From positions 1 to 64,000 of the forward strand of contig JADQBA010000030.1 of NCBI GenBank assembly GCA_016903675.1: a stretch of DNA of 64,000 nt. The letters are read 5' to 3'. Under the pieces are notes generated by a model. It was not told the origin of the DNA. It was given only the letters and a program-made list of their open reading frames with translations, and ran no database searches. Every line of letters starts with the position of its first letter. The first letter of the stretch is position 1. The DNA is from Stigonema ocellatum SAG 48.90 = DSM 106950. GTDB lineage: Bacteria > Cyanobacteriota > Cyanobacteriia > Cyanobacteriales > Nostocaceae. Position numbers and translations under genes: made by a program. Positions 17,652 to 26,366 of this stretch are shown here, in pieces.

Positions 17652-17694
17652 TATTCCTGGATAAGCAGCAGGAAATGCTACTTCGTTAAAGTTA
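17652..17694 (-). pseudogene. subtilisin gene fragment at edge of the duplication
   Basis: ATTCCTGGATAAGCAGCAGG and the following bases, antisense, encode NEVAFPAAYPG as in the intact subtilisin (9209-9250). Only ~43 bp remain in this copy, against ~105 bp in copy 1. Confidence 0.65.
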
Positions 17695-17742
17695 ACGAAG
17701 AGAAAAAATATGAGAATCATCAAAGAAAAAAGAGGTAGTTTC

Positions 17743-18069
17743 ATGGCACTTACTAGAGACTTTAAAGAAACAGTTAACGAGCGAGTCCAACGAGAGCCTG
17801 AGTTTGCAAAAGCTCTACTTGATGAAGCTATTTCCCTCTTCCTTAATGGTGAGCCAGAAACTGCAAGAATTATACTCAGAGAGCTTGTTAATGCAACTGT
17901 TGGCTTTGAAGAACTAGCCATTGAAACTTCTAAACCAAGTAAGAGTCTTCACCGAATGTTATCTGCAAAAGGTAATCCTACGATGGATAATTTAACTGTT
18001 ATATTCAATGTCCTTCGTAAAGCACTGAATGTTGATATCAAAGTTCATACAACAGTTGCTGGTTCTTAA
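17743..18069 (+). CDS. HigA-like addiction-module antitoxin (orphan)
   Basis: 108 residues from the ATG at 17743, preceded by AAAGAGGTAG as ribosome site. The sequence (SLFLNGEPETARIILRELVN, then HTH-like KSLHRMLSAKGNPTMDNLTVIFNVL) matches the HTH antitoxin partners of HigB/RelE toxins. In that family the toxin usually lies just upstream. Here the upstream sequence is the end of the 0.9-kb duplication, so the toxin appears to have been displaced or lost. It should bind DNA through its HTH. Confidence 0.72.
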   Translation: MALTRDFKETVNERVQREPEFAKALLDEAISLFLNGEPETARIILRELVNATVGFEELAIETSKPSKSLHRMLSAKGNPTMDNLTVIFNVLRKALNVDIKVHTTVAGS

Positions 18070-18203
18070 AAGTTTTATAACAGCTACAGAACAAGACGCT
18101 TCACAGGTGGGATGGGTCAGGAAATGACCGCTTTCTTTCATGTGGGTAGACCACAATTTGACCGTAAGGGCGGGGGTACCCCACCCTTACCATGTGGTCA
18201 ATT

Positions 18204-18413
18204 CTACTTTGTGAAACGACCGAATTCCATACTACTTCCCTTGCTCTTAACAGATTTCCACCACTCGCCGAGGGGGCTAGAATCAGCTACTATGCGGTAG
18301 TACTCAATTTCTTCTCTTGGGGTGAGGTTTTGAATGTCCGCTGCTATTTTTTCCTGGACTTGCTCTTTAAACTAAAAGCCGTCAAAATCTTTCTCAAATT
18401 TTGTTTTATTCAT
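18204..18413 (-). pseudogene. small conserved protein broken by an in-frame stop
   Basis: From an ATG at 18413, preceded by a good Shine-Dalgarno AAGGAGG, the frame reads MNKTKFEKDFDGF, then TAG at codon 14. It continues open as FKEQVQEKIAADIQNLTPRE and IEYYRIVADSSPLGEWWKSV to a stop at 18204. The spacing and composition resemble a ~70-residue cyanobacterial protein often near toxin genes. A single AAG-to-TAG change would explain the break. Confidence 0.55.
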
Positions 18414-18599
18414 CGAAAGAAACCTCCTTGGGTGAAATAATTGTTAAAATTCCGTAACCATTTAGCAAGTTGATTTGATTGTATGCTTTCATCTTATCAA
18501 GTCTAACAATGTGTTTAAAATTCCAGATGTCTATTAGCGCTCTTCTATGACTCTGGACAGAGAATAATCTCATGAAACCCCGACACAGATGCGGCTAAA

Positions 18600-18666
18600 C
18601 GCAATACCCGTGAATGAAAGCCCTCACCCCTAGCCCCTCTCCCAAATTGGGAGAGGGGTGCCCGAA
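18600..18666. mobile_element. MITE-C fragment
   Basis: CAATACCCGTGAATGAAAGC and a CCCCTCTCCCAAATTGGGAG hairpin, almost identical to 5571-5634. Confidence 0.75.
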
Positions 18667-18675
18667 TTGGGTGGG

Positions 18676-18877
18676 GTGACCGCTCGCTTTGCGAAAATTC
18701 AAAAGTCAAAAGTCAAAAGTGAAAAAAGGGATACAAGCCCCTAAATTTATTTATGAAAAATGAAAAATATGTATTTCGATCCGCATAGCGCAAGAAATAC
18801 TACGTCCATACTTCAAGCCCCTAAATTTATTTATGGGGTTCTTACTTTTGACTTTTGACTTCCCCGAAGGGGCTGAC
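18676..18877. mobile_element. MITE-A copy 2
   Basis: 202 bp from GTGACCGCTCGCTTTGCG to CCCCGAAGGGGCTGAC, with fewer AAAAGTC heptamers than copy 1 and the same CCCCTAAATTTATTTATGGGG core. Confidence 0.85.
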
Positions 18878-18879
18878 TC

Positions 18880-18990
18880 ATATCTTGCACCATCATCTTA
18901 TTGCAAAAAAAGCAGCCTAAAACCCGTATTATTGCGTAGGGTGGGCACTGCCCACCAACCCTTATTGAGAAGGTGCACTCTGGTCAGGTG
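18880..18990. mobile_element. MITE-B variant
   Basis: ATCTTGCACCATCATCTTATT ... GTAGGGTGGGCACTGCCCACC ... AGGTGCA. The ends and core match 7005-7116, with an internal rearrangement. A reversed MITE-C scrap follows at 18995-19045. Confidence 0.6.
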
Positions 18991-19044
18991 AGGGGGGTAA
19001 TGAGAATGAAATAGCAGGACTACTGCCCTCTGATTCCTGTGCAA

Positions 19045-19222
19045 TGACCAAAAAGAAAAAGGTACAAGCCCCTAAATTTATTTATGGAAGATAAAAAAAA
19101 TGTATTTCGATCCGCATAGCGCAAGAAATACTACGTCCTTGCTACAAGCCCCTAAATTTATTTATGGGGTTCTTACTTTTGACTTTTGACTTTTGACTTT
19201 TGACTTCCCCGAAGGGGTTGAC
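19045..19222. mobile_element. MITE-A copy 3
   Basis: 178 bp. It shares the CCCCTAAATTTATTTATG and GCGCAAGAAATACTACGTCC core and the GACTTTTGACTTCCCCGAAG end with copies 1 and 2; its left end is shortened. The stretch 18070-19550 holds only such elements and the broken gene at 18204-18413. Confidence 0.82.
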
Positions 19223-19364
19223 GGGTATTGCGGCTAAACGAACAAAGTCTTCGTTGAGTGGGACTAATCTAAAAATAGGGGTTTCAAATTTAATTAGCGC
19301 GAGAGTAATAAAAGAGCATTAGGATCTCCCCACGAAGCGCGGCTCAAGATTACCTAGGATACGA

Positions 19365-19432
19365 GGACTTACTCCCCTCTCCCAGACTTGGGAGAGGGGT
19401 TGGGGGTGAGGGCAAAACCGTGCAATTCCAGA
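19365..19432. repeat. palindromic repeat
   Basis: CCCCTCTCCCAGACTTGGGAGAGGGG followed by GTGAGGGCAAAACCGTGCAA, the second half of the 8501-8622 element. Confidence 0.8.
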
Positions 19433-19555
19433 AGCAGTTTATCGGGAACTGACAGATAAATCTACAACCGTCCCATGATATAGACATGATACGAATCAGC
19501 GATGTTGGTAGCGTAGCGATCGCACTCAAGCGAGAATAAAGAATACATATATAGG

Positions 19556-19748
19556 ACCAGCCCTTTCAAGGTGGAAGTCGAAAGACTTGGATTTCCTTCG
19601 CGTTCTTCTCCCAAGGGGAGACGCTGCGCGAACGCGTCTTCGCGGTTTAAAAATCTTTTTGAACCACGAAGGCACGAAGAACACGAAGAAGAAATGTCGA
19701 AAATTGGACGTAATTTTCCCAATTTTTTACCCACCTTGAAAGGGCTGC
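19556..19748. mobile_element. MITE-E with AGCCCTTTCAAGGTG ends
   Basis: 193 bp flanked by CCAGCCCTTTCAAGGTG and its inverse CACCTTGAAAGGGCTG. The interior carries CCCAAGGGGAGACGCTGCGCG and GAACCACGAAGGCACGAAGA repeats. A reverse-oriented relative is at 58030-58178. Confidence 0.78.
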
Positions 19749-19781
19749 CCCTACTACCGACCTCTCGGTCAACCATTTTTC

Positions 19782-20116
19782 CTACTCAGATTCACCAATC
19801 AGGGTGAAAGCCGCCCAATTTCTGGGACTGGGATGGGTTTTCATCGTCGTCAACATCGCTTGACGCAAGGCTTGTGCTTTGTCCATATGCCGTTGTTGCA
19901 AATTTGTGTAGAATTGAGACATTAACTCTGCGGTGGGAGAGTCGGGAATTGACCATAGGGACACCATGACGCTGGGGACACCCGCTGAGATGAGGGAACG
20001 AGATAAGCCAATGACGCCATCCCCGGTAATTTTTCCCCTACCAGTGTCACAAGCGCTGAGGACGACTAACTCCGCTTGCAGCTTCATATCGAGGATTTCT
20101 TCAGCAGTCAGTAAGC
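19782..20116 (-). pseudogene. C-terminal CHAT remnant of a TPR-CHAT gene
   Basis: Encodes the last ~105 residues of a CHAT domain almost identical to that of 11179-13896. It includes the catalytic Cys loop LVVLSACDTGRGKITGDG but not the His half. It joins the TPR part (20117-21063) at about 20116 in a different frame. All of the linker and the first part of the CHAT domain are missing, so the product cannot be an active dyad protease. Confidence 0.85.
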
Positions 20117-21063
20117 CTCTGTTGCTGGTAATCAATAGCTTTAACATAGTTTCCCAAAGAATAGTAAGCAAGTCCCAAATTTCCTAGAGATTGACTCTCC
20201 CCTAAACGGTCTTTAATTTCACGTGCGATGGCTAATCTCTGTTGCTGGTAATCAATAGCTTTAACATAGTTTCCCAAAGAAGAGTAAGCAATTCCCAAAC
20301 TTCCTAGAGAATGACTCTCCCCGAAACGGTCTTTAATTTCACGTGCGATGGCTAAACTCTGTTGCTGGTAATCAATAGCTTTAACATAGTTTCCCAAAGA
20401 GTTGTAAGCAATTCCCAAACTTCCTAGAGAATGACCCTCCCCTAAACGGTCTTTAATTTCACGTGCGATGGCTAAATACTGTTGCTGGTAATCAATAGCT
20501 TTAACATAGTTTCCCAAAGAAAAGTAAGCATTTCCCAAATTTCCTAGAGATGCACCCTCCCCTTGACGGTCTTTAATTTCACGTGCGATGGCTAAACTCT
20601 GTTGATGGTAATCAATGGCTTTAACATAGTTTCCCAAAGAATTGTAAGCATTTCGCAAATTTCCTAGAGAATGACTCTCCCCTAAACGGTCTTTAATTTC
20701 ACGTTTAATAGCTAAACTCTGTTGCTGGTAATCAATGGCTTTAACATAGTTTCCCAAAAATAAGTAAGCATTTCCCAAATTTCCTAGAGAATGACTCTCC
20801 CCTTTATGGTCTTTAATTTCACGATAGATAATTAATGCTTGTTCCCAAGATTTTAATGCAGCTTCAAATTGACTTGTTTGAAACTGCTCAATACCTTGCT
20901 GGAACAGTCTATCTGCTTCCGCTTTGCGTGCGTCTGGTGTTTGGGCTACTACCGCAGACTCCCCAAATGTTGCCGGATTTAGCCAAACAGACTGCAACCC
21001 GGTGAGGAACAAAGTGCTAAATATTATCAGTGAAAATTTATTGATTCGCATACTTATTGCCAT
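20101..21063 (-). pseudogene. N-terminal TPR part of a deleted TPR-CHAT gene
   Basis: A signal-like start (MAISMRINKFSLIIFSTLF ... AQTPDARKAEAD), nearly the same as the 11179-13896 protein, leads into about seven TPRs (AIDYQQQSLAIAREIKDR type). After the last unit the frame runs off in RLTDC and a stop because sequence from the CHAT end follows directly. Could still yield a ~320-residue exported TPR protein. Either of two ATGs (21063 or 21051) may be used. Confidence 0.8.
20117..20836 (-). repeat. six 120-bp tandem repeats encoding TPR units
   Basis: Period of exactly 120 bp (40 codons), beginning CTCTGTTGCTGGTAATCAAT on the plus strand, with only scattered differences between units. The TPRs of the intact paralogue at 11179-13896 have diverged far more, so this array expanded or homogenised recently. 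Confidence 0.92.
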
Positions 21064-21126
21064 AACTATTTTCCATATATTTCTCACTACTAGGAGGTTA
21101 TGCAAAAATTCGACAGCCTGGGTATA

Positions 21127-21172
21127 AGGAGGAGGGGAGGAGGGGGGGAGGGGGAGAGGGGGGGAGGAAGTG
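21127..21172. repeat. G-rich tract
   Basis: Runs of GGAGGAGGGGAGGAGGGGGG type, about 45 bp, upstream of the TPR remnant. Confidence 0.85.
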
Positions 21173-21205
21173 TTTCTTTTATATAGTGGATTTTAACCGG
21201 GTGAG

Positions 21206-21314
21206 GCACACCTATAGCAGTTTTCATCCCGATGAAGTACAGATTTATCTGCGTTCATCTGCGTACCCTCCGGGAAGCCGCCCAAGGGGCGTCTACATCT
21301 GCGGTTTCTTAACT
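21206..21314. mobile_element. MITE-F copy 1
   Basis: TATCTGCGTTCATCTGCGTACCCTCCGGG ... AAGGGGCGTCTACATCTGCG. The inverted partner, 24603-24712, lies 3.3 kb away, so the two bracket the CHASE2-CHAT and secreted-protein genes. Confidence 0.72.
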
Positions 21315-21340
21315 CTTGAATGTACCTCACTCACAATCCC

Positions 21341-22048
21341 TTAACGACTTGGAGAATTACTCCCTACTGTTTGTTGTGTATTACACAGCTGATCGGGAAT
21401 ATCTTTGCGAATCCGATCCAACTCTGGGGAGGGTTTTTCCACAGAGTAAGCTTGCTGCAACACATCTGACCACAACTGGCGATCAGCAAAAAAGTTGGCT
21501 TTGGCTGTGGCGATCGCTTCAGTATTCACTCCCTTTGCTTTGAGTCTCTTTTCCAGAGTTCTCAGTTGAGTGGTGATGCGATCGCGTTGTTGTGCATCCA
21601 TCACCTGAAACGAAACGAACTTATTGGGAGACTCACCATCAAACACCAGCCAGTCGTATCTTTGACCTGGTTGCAGCGCTTTACCTGTATAATTTGTCCT
21701 CTGAATCCCCCCTACAGATTGACTCCACATATCTTCTTCACTCCCTACTGGACGCACTGCTATTTTTTGCACTGAACCTTTCCAGATAAATACAGGGCGA
21801 TCGCTCCAAACAATTCTACCCTCAGGTGGTGCGTCTGGGGAAACCATACAGATATCAACTATGGGACGAGAACCACCTTTGCGCGGTTGCACTGGAGGTT
21901 TCTTGCCAAATAGAACCAGGAAAATTTTTGTCCAAGAAAAGTTTTGCTGTATTGGGGTTTTTTTGGCACTTTGAGCTAGATTTGGTAAAATAGGTAAAGT
22001 GCTGATAGCTGTGGCTGATAAAAGTATATACAGCAAAAATTTATTCAT
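21341..22048 (-). CDS. secreted protein of unknown function
   Basis: 235 residues from the ATG at 22048, which gives a clear signal peptide (MNKFLLYILLSATAISTLP). This start overlaps the upstream CHASE2 gene by 8 nt and implies coupling. The mature part (IVDICMVSPDAPPEGRIVWS, PVFIWKGSVQKIAVRPVG, ALQPGQRYDWLVFDG) looks like a beta-sandwich reminiscent of DUF928-type periplasmic proteins, but I cannot assign it. The C-terminal third is helical. It is probably the periplasmic partner of the CHAT-CHASE2 sensor encoded just upstream. Confidence 0.7.
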   Translation of the reverse strand: MNKFLLYILLSATAISTLPILPNLAQSAKKTPIQQNFSWTKIFLVLFGKKPPVQPRKGGSRPIVDICMVSPDAPPEGRIVWSDRPVFIWKGSVQKIAVRPVGSEEDMWSQSVGGIQRTNYTGKALQPGQRYDWLVFDGESPNKFVSFQVMDAQQRDRITTQLRTLEKRLKAKGVNTEAIATAKANFFADRQLWSDVLQQAYSVEKPSPELDRIRKDIPDQLCNTQQTVGSNSPSR

Positions 22049-24455
22049 CAACTTTTCTCCTGAAAACATTAGGTAGAACATAAATCCACAAAGTTGCAGA
22101 CGGTAAAAACCAAGGCAAAAGTACCGCAGTTGATGAAATGTAAATCTGTAAGCTGATTAATCCGTAAACAGTTGTGATTATAGTTACTAGTATTAAACTT
22201 GAAAAACCATGAGATTTTCTTTGTCGCAACAAATACATCGTTTTTCCCAACAAGATCGCTAACCCAATCATCCACAAATCGGGAATCGGCACAACTAATC
22301 TTTGATTCAGTAAATGATGTACCATATATGCATGATATTCACCACCTGTAAAGACTTGACTTTCATTAACAGGATTTTCTTGACTTCGCCAGTAAGCAAC
22401 TGCTGCTGGTAACTCAAAATTGTCCTCATCATCTTTTGAAACACCAGCTTCCCCATATCCCCCAGGTGCAACAATCACAACTTGTTTTTGCACGTTAGGG
22501 AAAGCAGATTTTTTCCCAACCCCCCCTTCCAATAATTTCCAAGCAGGAATAGAATCATATACCCGATTAGGGGGAATGGAAAAGTCTATAATTGGGTGCA
22601 ACCACATTTGACCAATCCAATAACTCAAGGCTGTCAGTGGTTGCACATGCGATCGCTCTAATGTCAAAATCGTTTTATTGTCAGCCGCGCTTATGTGTTG
22701 CCAAAAATCTCTCTGACTGTTTAATTGAGGCTGTGGCGCATCAGTTCCTTGCTGTAACTCATGGGAAATAGCCAACAAGCCAGCGAAAAACAAAGGCTCT
22801 TCCTTAGACTTGACAATTGGGAACAGTTGCATATATCCTGGTAGAACATCGATTTCGCCTTGCAAACTCCAGTTTGGACTAGCAATATCAGGTAAAACAT
22901 TCAACCATTCCCCATTTTTAACGCGGGTTGTAGTGAATACAAATGTTGTCTGGTTTGGGCTTTTTACCGCTGCTTGTAGAGATTGTGCGAGAATGCGATC
23001 GCTTTCTCCTTGATGCCGATCCAGAAAATAATCTATACCCACTACCCTGGCTTTTGCATCTGTAAGTTTATCCACCAGACGCGCTAAATATTTGCGTTCC
23101 ATTGGTTTCGGGTTAGATATACCTGCATCTCGAATTGACTTTTCATCAATTTGCACCAAGAAAACCGGTGGTGTTAGCACCTCAACTTGATGTGTCACTT
23201 GACGATATATCGCCTGTGCTAGTACCCGCCTTTCTAATAAGAATTGTTGCACAGGTAGTTGTAAACTCATTAATATCAGAGATGAGAGGGCGATCGCTTC
23301 CCGACGAGTCGGTATCAAACTTTTGAGTTGTTGTTTGAGTCCAAAAGGTTCGAGACGAAATAATGGCGCTTCTGGATGCCGAAATAAAGAAGGAATTAAG
23401 TAAGAACTCGGATAAGTCAGATTTTTTTCTAACTTCAGATACTCGCAAGCAGCTAACAAAGATTCGTGAACATCCTTATATTCTGTCAAAGCTTGCAAAA
23501 ACAAAACGAAAAATTCCTCAGCGACGCGGTTATGAATTGGTTCACGCATGACTGCAACTTGACTTAAACCCAAGTCAATCAGTTTATTTGCCATACTCAA
23601 ACCACTGCAAGAATTGAATATGGCAAACTGCAACCCGCGTTCTTTCGCAACAGTCAAAGATGGTACTATTTCGCTAAGTGATAAAGCCACATTTGGGGCT
23701 ATAAATAACTCTCCTCCTGTTAAACTAGTTTCATTACTATGTCCAGCAAAAAATAAAATATCCCATCCAGTTTTCGATGCGATCGCCTCAATAATTTCAG
23801 TTTTTAATTCAGCAATATCTTTCCCTGGTTGCCAACCGATAAATTCAACTACCGCGATTTTTTCTAAAGAACGAATTGCGGATTTTTCCGAATTAAAATT
23901 TAACCCAGTATCATCACCTAAAATTGCCAAAACTCTCGCTTGACGATTACAGCGATGATTTGATGTCACCTTTCCCCGGATATTCAGAGGTGCGCGGACA
24001 ATATGAATTTTATCAGCCGCAAATTCCGTATTAATTTCCCAAGCTTCCCAAGGTAAACGCGCTAAATCCAAAGGACTGCAACTGAGAAAGACTTCTACCG
24101 GGTGTGTGGTTGTTGCCAATTCTCTATTTTTCTTCGCAATGACTGCCCGAATTTCATATAATTCAGCACTGCGTAACCAATTATGAAACTCATATAATAG
24201 TTGTGCTTCTGCTTGCACTAATTTCGCGTGCCAATCAATGGGTGGTGCAGCTAAAATACCAGCATCTACGACTCTTCCCCGCCAGGAAGTTTTATAAAAA
24301 TTTAGATAAATTCGCTGCCACTCTTGATAAAGCTTAGTGATATTTTCTGGATAGGTGAGTGTTGCATTAATTTGTTGACCTTTGCCCCAAGATAATTCAA
24401 ATAAACAAGCTTTTTCGATTTGCTGTACTTTCAGATATAAAGCAGAAGCATTCAT
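22041..24455 (-). CDS. CHAT-CHASE2 membrane sensor protein
   Basis: 804 residues. The N-terminal half is a CHAT domain with His in ILFFAGHSNE (H239) and Cys in AIFNSCSGLSM (C283). A hydrophobic segment near residue 395 leads into an extracytoplasmic CHASE2 sensory domain (VFLVQIDEKSIRDAGI, KARVVGIDYFLD), and two or three membrane helices close the protein (LWMIGLAILLGKTMYL, VLLPWFLPSATLWIYV). It would therefore sense outside and cut inside. The 3' end overlaps the secreted-protein gene at 21341. Confidence 0.88.
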   Translation of the reverse strand: MNASALYLKVQQIEKACLFELSWGKGQQINATLTYPENITKLYQEWQRIYLNFYKTSWRGRVVDAGILAAPPIDWHAKLVQAEAQLLYEFHNWLRSAELYEIRAVIAKKNRELATTTHPVEVFLSCSPLDLARLPWEAWEINTEFAADKIHIVRAPLNIRGKVTSNHRCNRQARVLAILGDDTGLNFNSEKSAIRSLEKIAVVEFIGWQPGKDIAELKTEIIEAIASKTGWDILFFAGHSNETSLTGGELFIAPNVALSLSEIVPSLTVAKERGLQFAIFNSCSGLSMANKLIDLGLSQVAVMREPIHNRVAEEFFVLFLQALTEYKDVHESLLAACEYLKLEKNLTYPSSYLIPSLFRHPEAPLFRLEPFGLKQQLKSLIPTRREAIALSSLILMSLQLPVQQFLLERRVLAQAIYRQVTHQVEVLTPPVFLVQIDEKSIRDAGISNPKPMERKYLARLVDKLTDAKARVVGIDYFLDRHQGESDRILAQSLQAAVKSPNQTTFVFTTTRVKNGEWLNVLPDIASPNWSLQGEIDVLPGYMQLFPIVKSKEEPLFFAGLLAISHELQQGTDAPQPQLNSQRDFWQHISAADNKTILTLERSHVQPLTALSYWIGQMWLHPIIDFSIPPNRVYDSIPAWKLLEGGVGKKSAFPNVQKQVVIVAPGGYGEAGVSKDDEDNFELPAAVAYWRSQENPVNESQVFTGGEYHAYMVHHLLNQRLVVPIPDLWMIGLAILLGKTMYLLRQRKSHGFSSLILVTIITTVYGLISLQIYISSTAVLLPWFLPSATLWIYVLPNVFRRKVDE

Positions 24456-24602
24456 TAGTTTATTTGTCTCCTATTATTTCCCATTTGGTCTCTAATGCTT
24501 CTCGATCCTGATACTTTCCGGACTGCTGAAAGCCTAATTGCAAGAGCCACAATTCCTCTTTTGTTTGTTGTTATAATGTTTGTGCCTGTATTACAAAAAA
24601 AA

Positions 24603-24712
24603 GGATTTAAGGAACCGCAGATGTAGACGCCCCAAGGGCTGCTTCCCGTAGGGTACGCAGATGAACGCAGATAAAATTGTATGTGATTCGGATGAGAACC
24701 GCTATAACTTTC
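24603..24712. mobile_element. MITE-F copy 2
   Basis: GAACCGCAGATGTAGACGCC ... GGGTACGCAGATGAACGCAG, inverted relative to 21206-21314. It splits the spacing between the DUF1822 and CHASE2 genes (519 bp in all). A CAACATTTTTTGGGG and TTCTTCTCTTCTTTC tract at 24790-24910 fills the rest. Confidence 0.72.
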
Positions 24713-24973
24713 CTTCAAGTTTATGTGTACCCAAGTCAGCAGCAAACACATCCAACTGCATTTGTACCAAGGTTTCTTCAAAACGAAACCCAACATTTTT
24801 TGGGGTTTGTTGGGTTTCGCAAAGCCTCAACCCAACCTACGATTCTTTCTTCTCTTCTTTCTTCTCTTCTTTCTTCGTGTACTTCGCGTCTTCGTGGTTC
24901 GTTAAAATAAATATTCTTCCCTGCGGGACAGGAGTAATGACACGAACCACTACCCCAGCCTCCCCTAAACTCC

Positions 24974-26317
24974 TTACCCTGGATAAAATGCAAAAGTCGG
25001 CAAAGTCAACTCAACCCCATCCGTTAAACTGACACTAACAAGAAACTTCTCATCCCAACTGCCAACAACACGAGTAAACAAATAAGAACCACCACTTTCT
25101 TCATTTATCCCCTGTTCTACCAAAATACCCGTTTGGTCACTCACTCTTAGTTTCAAGCTATACGGTAAATTGTCCCCTGAAGGCGCACCTAACACTAGCA
25201 ATAATGTCCATAAATGGGGGTCTGATTCAGATACTAAATGCCAAGTAACAGCATACAATCGTAGTTGAAACCCTGCTAACAGCAAATCTTTGAAAGCTGC
25301 ACGCGCCTGCAAGGGAATTTCTAAACCTTGTTGTTGAAGTTGTGATTTAATCGCTGTAAATTCTTCTCCGGGGCTTCGCATTGCTGTAGCAGGTGCAATA
25401 GGCAACAGCACCCAAGAAAATTCCTGTGCTAAATTATCCAATTCATCCCACAACCAACGTCCTACGTTTATGGCAGGTTGTGTTAACAATTTGATTAAAT
25501 CTGATAGGTGATTTTGTAGAGACTTCGTATTTCGCGTCTCTACAGGTGAGTCATGAAAATTATACACCCAATCAAGTAATTCAGGACTGGTAAGGACTGC
25601 GGTTCCTTGTTCCCAATTTAAAACCTGCCATAATTCAAGGGAATCCAACTGGGGTAACAATGCTGTTAATTCATCCTGTATCCTGGAAAGGTTATAAGCC
25701 CGTTCCGGCGGTACAGTGGGTAAAGCGATCGCCTCTGGTTCTAAACAACGCAAATATAGCAACAAACGGTCTGGATTATCTTCAAACCACGTCAAAGGTA
25801 GTTGATATGTCCAATCTTCTTGGGGCAATAAATTAACATTTGCTAATCTTTCTGTCAGTTGCTGATAGGATAAAAACCCTTGAACAACAGCGCTTTCTTG
25901 CTCTTCTAAAACTTCAACTAATACGTAAAAATGGGGAACATATTCCGGTAATTCTACAACTGCTCTAGGTAAACTCACTTCTTCGTCTGTCAGGCTACCA
26001 GTAGCTATCAGGCACAGTTTAAATTCACCCACTTGTAAATTGCTGACAGCACAGATTGCATTAGCAATTGCTGGTTGCAAAACTGTGCATTTTTCTCGAT
26101 TAATGGTAAAAGAATCATCTCGTGCTTCTAGCCATTGTTCAAAGGCGAATAGAGCCAAAGCATTCAGATAAGTTTGCCATTGATAAGCAGAATTATTGAT
26201 TTGACTACTGAATTCTACTGCCTGATTAATTTCGTCAGTTGATAAGAGAATAGCTGATGTTGGTAGTAGTTCAAAATCAAACAACATTTCTTGAGTATGA
26301 GTTGAAAATTTAGTCAT
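24974..26317 (-). CDS. DUF1822 family protein
   Basis: 447 residues of the cyanobacterial DUF1822 family. The family signature is seen at the N-terminus (INQAVEFSSQINNSAYQWQT, YLNALALFAFEQWL) and in the acidic middle (LPREDW-like LPQEDWTYQLPLTWF, GRWLWDELDNLAQEFSW). No catalytic motif is visible and it has no signal peptide. It lies 49 bp downstream of the sigma-like gene and upstream of the CHAT-CHASE2 gene on the same strand, so it is probably a cytoplasmic component of that signalling unit. Confidence 0.85.
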   Translation of the reverse strand: MTKFSTHTQEMLFDFELLPTSAILLSTDEINQAVEFSSQINNSAYQWQTYLNALALFAFEQWLEARDDSFTINREKCTVLQPAIANAICAVSNLQVGEFKLCLIATGSLTDEEVSLPRAVVELPEYVPHFYVLVEVLEEQESAVVQGFLSYQQLTERLANVNLLPQEDWTYQLPLTWFEDNPDRLLLYLRCLEPEAIALPTVPPERAYNLSRIQDELTALLPQLDSLELWQVLNWEQGTAVLTSPELLDWVYNFHDSPVETRNTKSLQNHLSDLIKLLTQPAINVGRWLWDELDNLAQEFSWVLLPIAPATAMRSPGEEFTAIKSQLQQQGLEIPLQARAAFKDLLLAGFQLRLYAVTWHLVSESDPHLWTLLLVLGAPSGDNLPYSLKLRVSDQTGILVEQGINEESGGSYLFTRVVGSWDEKFLVSVSLTDGVELTLPTFAFYPG

Positions 26318-26366
26318 AGTTTTATTCTCATAATATTGTGTTTATCAAGTATACTGGACGCCCATT

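Larger units (their letters stand above)
16814..17694. repeat. duplicated block, copy 2
   Basis: Nearly identical to 7441-8335. It starts exactly at the end of a MITE-C and ends within a subtilisin fragment (17652-17694), after which unrelated sequence follows. Confidence 0.9.

Noticed and set aside
24661..25032. Plus-strand frame of 123 codons upstream of the CHASE2 gene
   Set aside because: Composed of MITE-F and TTCTTCTC low-complexity sequence and antisense to DUF1822; no coding signature.
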